From the NCBI GenBank assembly GCA_016702545.1, contig JADJDT010000006.1, forward strand, positions 1 to 64,000: a DNA stretch of 64,000 nt. The letters run 5' to 3'. The notes under the pieces are model-generated. The model saw only the letters and a program-made list of their open reading frames with translations, was not told the origin of the DNA and did not search any database. Positions 59,208 through 64,000 of this stretch are shown piece by piece. Made by a program: the position numbers and the translations under genes. This DNA is from Pseudomonadota bacterium (GTDB lineage: Bacteria; Myxococcota_A; Polyangia; GCA-2747355). Within the stretch, counting starts at the first letter, position 1, and every line of letters begins with the position of its first letter.

Positions 59208-59597
59208 ATGACCGACCCGATCGCCGATCTGTTGGCCCGCATCCGAAACGCCATCATGGCCCGCAAGACGCGGATTGAGCTGCCATCGTCGCGGCTCAAG
59301 GAAGACATCTGCGGCGTGCTGCGGGCAGAGGGCTTCATCGCCGACTACCGCTCGCTGCCGGGGCCCGTCAGCCCGCTGCTGCAGGTGGACCTCAAGTGGC
59401 AGCAGGAGCGCTGCGCGATCGAGGGGCTGCGGCGGGTGTCGCGTCCTGGACTGCGGCGCTACGTCGGAAGGACGGAGCTGCCACGCGTGCGCAACGGCCA
59501 GGGCATCGCGATTCTGACGACTTCGAAGGGCCTGATGTCCGACCGCGGCGCGCGCAAGCAAGCGGTTGGCGGCGAGGTCATCTGCGAGGTCTGGTAG
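59208..59597 (+). CDS. rpsH: Ribosomal protein S8
   Basis: This 129-aa protein begins MTDPIADLLARIRNAIMARK and ends with GIAILTTSKGLMSDRGARKQ then GGEVICEVW. It is a 16S rRNA-binding translational repressor of the spc operon in E. coli. Confidence 0.97.
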   Translation: MTDPIADLLARIRNAIMARKTRIELPSSRLKEDICGVLRAEGFIADYRSLPGPVSPLLQVDLKWQQERCAIEGLRRVSRPGLRRYVGRTELPRVRNGQGIAILTTSKGLMSDRGARKQAVGGEVICEVW

Positions 59598-59658
59598 TGC
59601 CCACGGGGGCGGTCGCGGCGCTCGGTTAGGCGGTCGCGGTTGGGGAGAGGACAGGAAC

Positions 59659-60201
59659 GTGTCACGGGTAGGCAACAAGCCAGTTGAGATCCCGAAGGGC
59701 GTGTCGGTTTCGGCCGACGCTGGTCAGCTACGGGTAAAGGGTCCGCGCGGGGAGCTCGCGCGGCCGATGCCGCCGGAGGTCAAGGTGACCGTGACGGGGG
59801 CGACGGCGACGGTCGAGCGGACCGATAGCGGCGGTGGGCGGCGTTCGCGCGCGATGCACGGCCTCGGGCGGGCGCTGCTGCAGAACATGGTGACGGGCGT
59901 CAGCAAGGGCTTCACGCGGACGCTCGAGATCAACGGCGTCGGCTATCGCGCTGATGCGCGTGGGGGGATGCTGGCCCTGCTGCTGGGCCACTCCCACCCG
60001 ATCGAGGTCTTGCTGCCAGCCGGTATCACGGCGAAGGTCGAGAAGAGCACGATCACGCTGGAGAGCGCCGATCGGGAGCAGCTCGGTCAGCTCGCGGCGG
60101 TGGTCCGCGCCCAACGCGGTCCTGAGCCATACAAGGGCAAGGGCATCAAGTTCGCAGAGGAAACCATCCGCCGCAAGGTGGGCAAGGCGGGCGCCGCTTA
60201 A
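59659..60201 (+). CDS. rplF: Ribosomal protein L6
   Basis: This 180-aa protein starts with GTG (SRVGNKPVEIPKGVSVSADA) preceded by AGAGGACAGG. It contains KGFTRTLEINGVGYRADARG and ends PEPYKGKGIKFAEETIRRKV. Confidence 0.96.
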   Translation: MSRVGNKPVEIPKGVSVSADAGQLRVKGPRGELARPMPPEVKVTVTGATATVERTDSGGGRRSRAMHGLGRALLQNMVTGVSKGFTRTLEINGVGYRADARGGMLALLLGHSHPIEVLLPAGITAKVEKSTITLESADREQLGQLAAVVRAQRGPEPYKGKGIKFAEETIRRKVGKAGAA

Positions 60202-60228
60202 GGCGCACGGGCTGTCGCGGGGGGTTGC

Positions 60229-60591
60229 ATGTCGGGGCAGAAGTTAGAGTCACGGACGCGGCGAAAACTGCGCATCCGGAAGAATGTTCACGGAACGGTC
60301 GAGCGGCCGAGGCTGACGGTCTTCCGTAGCCTGAAGCATGTCTACGCTCAGGTGATCGACGACGACACCCAGCGCACGCTGTGTCATGCCTCGACCGTGG
60401 GGGCGGCAGGCGCCGAGCTGTTCAAGGGGCTGAGCAAGACCGCGCAAGCGAAGAAGGTGGGCGAGTTGCTCGCTGGGGCCTGCAAAGAGCGCGGCATTGC
60501 GCGCGTGGTCTTCGACCGCAATGGTTACCTCTATCACGGGCGTGTGCGAGCCGTGGCGGCGGGCGCACGCGAGGGCGGGCTCGACTTCTAG
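60229..60591 (+). CDS. rplR: Ribosomal protein L18
   Basis: This 120-aa protein has RKNVHGTVERPRLTVFRSLK and VVFDRNGYLYHGRVRAVAAG. It binds 5S rRNA. An imperfect repeat of GGCGCGTTCT follows its stop (about 60592-60628). Confidence 0.96.
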   Translation: MSGQKLESRTRRKLRIRKNVHGTVERPRLTVFRSLKHVYAQVIDDDTQRTLCHASTVGAAGAELFKGLSKTAQAKKVGELLAGACKERGIARVVFDRNGYLYHGRVRAVAAGAREGGLDF

Positions 60592-60725
60592 CGGCGCGTT
60601 CTTGCGGGCGCGTTCTAGGGAGCGCGTTCCGGCGAGCTGGGATTTACCAGCGAGTGGCGCAGCAGCAGCGGGCTGCGCAGGTTTTGGCAGGGCGGCACCG
60701 GCACAGCGGTGCGGAGGATTGCCCA

Positions 60726-61226
60726 TTGTTTAGGGATCAAGAACAGGGTGGCGAGCTGCTCGACCGCGTGGTCCACATCAACCGCGTAGCCAAGGTCGTC
60801 AAGGGCGGCCGTCGGTTCGGCTTCAGCGCCTTGGTAGTGGTCGGCGACGGAGCGGGCCATGTGGGCGCAGGGCTGGGCAAGGCGAACGAGGTGCCCGAGG
60901 CCATCCGTAAGGCGACCGAGCGCGCGAAGAAGGAGATGTTCCGCATTCCGCTGCGCGGCGCGACGATTCCGCACGACACGATCGGCCACTTCGGCGCCGG
61001 CAAGGTGCTGCTGCGACCCGCCAGCCCCGGTACCGGCGTGATCGCAGGTGGGCCGGTGCGCGCGATGATGGACGTCGTCGGCGTGCAGGACATCTTGACG
61101 AAGTGCCTGGGCACCAGCAATCCGCATAACGTGATACATGCGACGATCGCGGCGCTGCGGCAGCTTCGCAGTCCGGAAGAGACGGCGGCGCTGCGCGGGG
61201 TTGACGTCTCGTGGTGCAAGGAGTAG
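60726..61226 (+). CDS. rpsE: Ribosomal protein S5
   Basis: A TTG start at 60726 is favoured by GGAGG at 60713-60717 with 8-nt spacing; no ATG or GTG fits. The sequence ELLDRVVHINRVAKVVKGGR and RFGFSALVVVGDGAGHVGAG is diagnostic, and it ends at 61226 (166 aa). Confidence 0.95.
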   Translation: MFRDQEQGGELLDRVVHINRVAKVVKGGRRFGFSALVVVGDGAGHVGAGLGKANEVPEAIRKATERAKKEMFRIPLRGATIPHDTIGHFGAGKVLLRPASPGTGVIAGGPVRAMMDVVGVQDILTKCLGTSNPHNVIHATIAALRQLRSPEETAALRGVDVSWCKE

Positions 61227-61229
61227 GCG

Positions 61230-61415
61230 ATGGCCACGCGGCTTAAGGTCACACAGGTGCGGTCCGGCATCGGGCGGCCGCTGACACAGCGCAAGGTGCT
61301 CGCTGGCCTCGGGCTCGGACGTCCGCAGCGCTCGAAGGTGCTGGAGGACTCCGTGGCGATACGCGGCATGATCCGCAAGGTGCAGCACCTCGTGGCGGTG
61401 GAGCCGGCAGAGTAG
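61230..61415 (+). CDS. rpmD: Ribosomal protein L30
   Basis: This 61-aa protein (MATRLKVTQVRSGIGRPLTQ) ends with GMIRKVQHLVAVEPAE. It starts 3 nt after rpsE, in the normal position. Confidence 0.96.
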   Translation: MATRLKVTQVRSGIGRPLTQRKVLAGLGLGRPQRSKVLEDSVAIRGMIRKVQHLVAVEPAE

Positions 61416-61495
61416 CGGCAAGCGCCGCTGGGCCACGTTGGCCCAAGGGTGGCCTGTCTTTCGGGCCGCCCTGATTTTGGGAAGGATAGGCGACG

Positions 61496-62035
61496 ATGGG
61501 AACGACGCTCGCAACACTGCAGCCGCCGGCGGGCGCAAAGCACCGGCGCAAGCGGCTGGGCCGCGGCTACGGCAGTGGTCATGGTACGACGGCGGGACGC
61601 GGCCAGAAGGGGCAGACCGCTCGCAGCGGCGCGCCGAAGGGGCCGGGCTTCGAGGGCGGTCAGATGCCCTTGCAGCGGCGCCTGCCCAAGCGCGGCTTCA
61701 AGAACCCCTTTCGCGTGGCCTACGCGGCCTGCAACGTCGGCGACCTGGCGCGACTGTTCCAGGCGGGCGAGGTGGTCGACTTGGCGGGGCTGAAGACGCG
61801 CGGGCTGGTGCCCCGCCGCGCGGAGCGCTGGAAGCTCTTGGCGGAAGGCGAGCTCGGTCACGCGCTGGTGGTGCAGGCGCAGGCCTGCTCGGCTGCGGCC
61901 CTGGCGAAGGTGGCGGCGGCGGGCGGCAGAGTGGAGCTGCCTCCAGGTCGCGGCCGAGGAGCATGCGGCGCGCGCCTCGGCGCAGCCGTAGGGCGGCGGC
62001 GCGGGCGACGGTATCCAGCGGCGGAGCACGAGTAG
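61496..62035 (+). CDS. rplO: Ribosomal protein L15
   Basis: This 179-aa protein has KRLGRGYGSGHGTTAGRGQK and EGGQMPLQRRLPKRGFKNPF. The C-terminal tail beyond about residue 150 is longer and more basic than usual. secY begins 4 nt after its stop. Confidence 0.95.
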   Translation: MGTTLATLQPPAGAKHRRKRLGRGYGSGHGTTAGRGQKGQTARSGAPKGPGFEGGQMPLQRRLPKRGFKNPFRVAYAACNVGDLARLFQAGEVVDLAGLKTRGLVPRRAERWKLLAEGELGHALVVQAQACSAAALAKVAAAGGRVELPPGRGRGACGARLGAAVGRRRGRRYPAAEHE

Positions 62036-62039
62036 CCTG

Positions 62040-63368
<1,329 letters not shown>

Positions 63369-63392
63369 TCGTCACGGTGCCCCGGTGCCACA

Positions 63393-64000
63393 GTGCCTAT
63401 AACGTGTAAATCGCCGGCCGAGCTGGAGAAGATGTGGGCGGCGAACCAGGTAGTGTGTCGCGTACTCGATGAGATCGGGCGCATGGTGGCGCCGGGAGTG
63501 ACGACAGGGGATATCGGGGAGCTGGCGGCGCAGGCGGTGCGGCGCTACGGCGTGACCTCGGCGTTTCTCGGCTACGGTGACCCGCCCTTTCCGGCGGTGG
63601 CGTGTGTGTCGGTCAACGACGAGGTGGTCCACGGCATTCCGTCGCGCAAGCGAGTGCTGAACGACGGTGACGTGGTGAGCGTCGATTTCGGCGTGGAGCG
63701 AGAGGGGTACTTCGGCGATTCAGCGCGGACCTTCGCGGTCGGGACGATCGATGCGGAGGCCCAGCGTCTGCTGGCGGTGACGGCAGCGTCGCTCGAGCGG
63801 GCCATCGAGCAGTGCGTGGTGGGCCGTCGGGTACGCGACATCAGCCGGGCGGTGCAGAGTCACGTCGAGGCCGAGGGCTTCTCGGTGGTAAGGGTGTTCG
63901 TCGGGCATGGCATCGGGCGGCGGATGCACGAGGATCCGCCGGTGCCTAACTATGTGGGCGAGGGCCGCAATCCGCGGCTGAAGGAAGGGATGGTCCTGGC
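63393..64000 (+). CDS. map: Methionine aminopeptidase type I, 3' end off the window
   Basis: GTG at 63393 gives PITCKSPAELEKMWAANQVV, matching the family's KSPxEIEKM start; ATG at 63432 is too late. It contains VNDEVVHGIPSRKRVLNDGD, the metal-binding VSVDFGVEREGYFGDSARTF and GHGIGRRMHEDPPVPNY. It removes initiator Met. It follows secY by 24 bp; the window ends before the last metal ligands. Confidence 0.95.
   Translation, partial: MPITCKSPAELEKMWAANQVVCRVLDEIGRMVAPGVTTGDIGELAAQAVRRYGVTSAFLGYGDPPFPAVACVSVNDEVVHGIPSRKRVLNDGDVVSVDFGVEREGYFGDSARTFAVGTIDAEAQRLLAVTAASLERAIEQCVVGRRVRDISRAVQSHVEAEGFSVVRVFVGHGIGRRMHEDPPVPNYVGEGRNPRLKEGMVL

Overview
The window is GC-rich (roughly 70%) bacterial chromosome. 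Eukaryotic-type Ser/Thr kinases with PEGA or membrane tails, Cys-rich and VWA lipoproteins, an NtrC-type regulator, a diguanylate cyclase and an HD-GYP regulator suggest a myxobacterium-like (Myxococcota / former Deltaproteobacteria) organism. This placement is inferred from gene content and style only.

Layout. (1) 1-7307, minus strand: interference half of a type I-G (formerly I-U) CRISPR-Cas operon, cas3 > csx17 (cas8) > csb1 (cas7) > csb2 (cas5-cas6), running off the left edge. No CRISPR array or adaptation gene is in view. (2) 7365-13389: a WYL regulator next to cas3, an AbiEi/AbiEii toxin-antitoxin pair flanked by two direct copies of the WYL gene's 5' region, a DarT/DarG module and an AAA_14/DUF4143 ATPase. 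Together with (1) this is a defence island, and most of its genes carry 1-nt frameshifts. (3) 13.6-49.8 kb: mixed housekeeping and signalling genes. They include a lipin-like phosphatase, VWA and beta-propeller lipoproteins, two kinases (one with a broken catalytic loop), gltA, tRNA-Ala, hemB, sufE, panBC, apt, folD, lspA, a divergent GlgA-like glycosyltransferase, a type III secretion SctP/SctQ-like pair, two Ppx/GppA proteins, ppk1, sixA and an FHA protein with a poly-proline tail encoded by very long poly-G. (4) 49.85-64 kb, plus strand: a near-perfect sigma70 promoter, then rpsL-rpsG-tuf-S10-spc-secY-map. fusA, rplC and adk are missing from their usual positions, and rpsC contains an in-frame TAG.

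Two patterns run through the window. Short tandem duplications (about 11-21 bp units, 2-4 copies) sit in many intergenic gaps, several of them copying the end of the preceding gene together with its stop codon. Several convergent gene pairs end in a shared palindrome (CTAG or TCAGCTGA) that supplies both stop codons. Frameshifts are concentrated in the first 26 kb. They may be real decay of a defence island or uncorrected assembly indels, and raw reads would decide between these.
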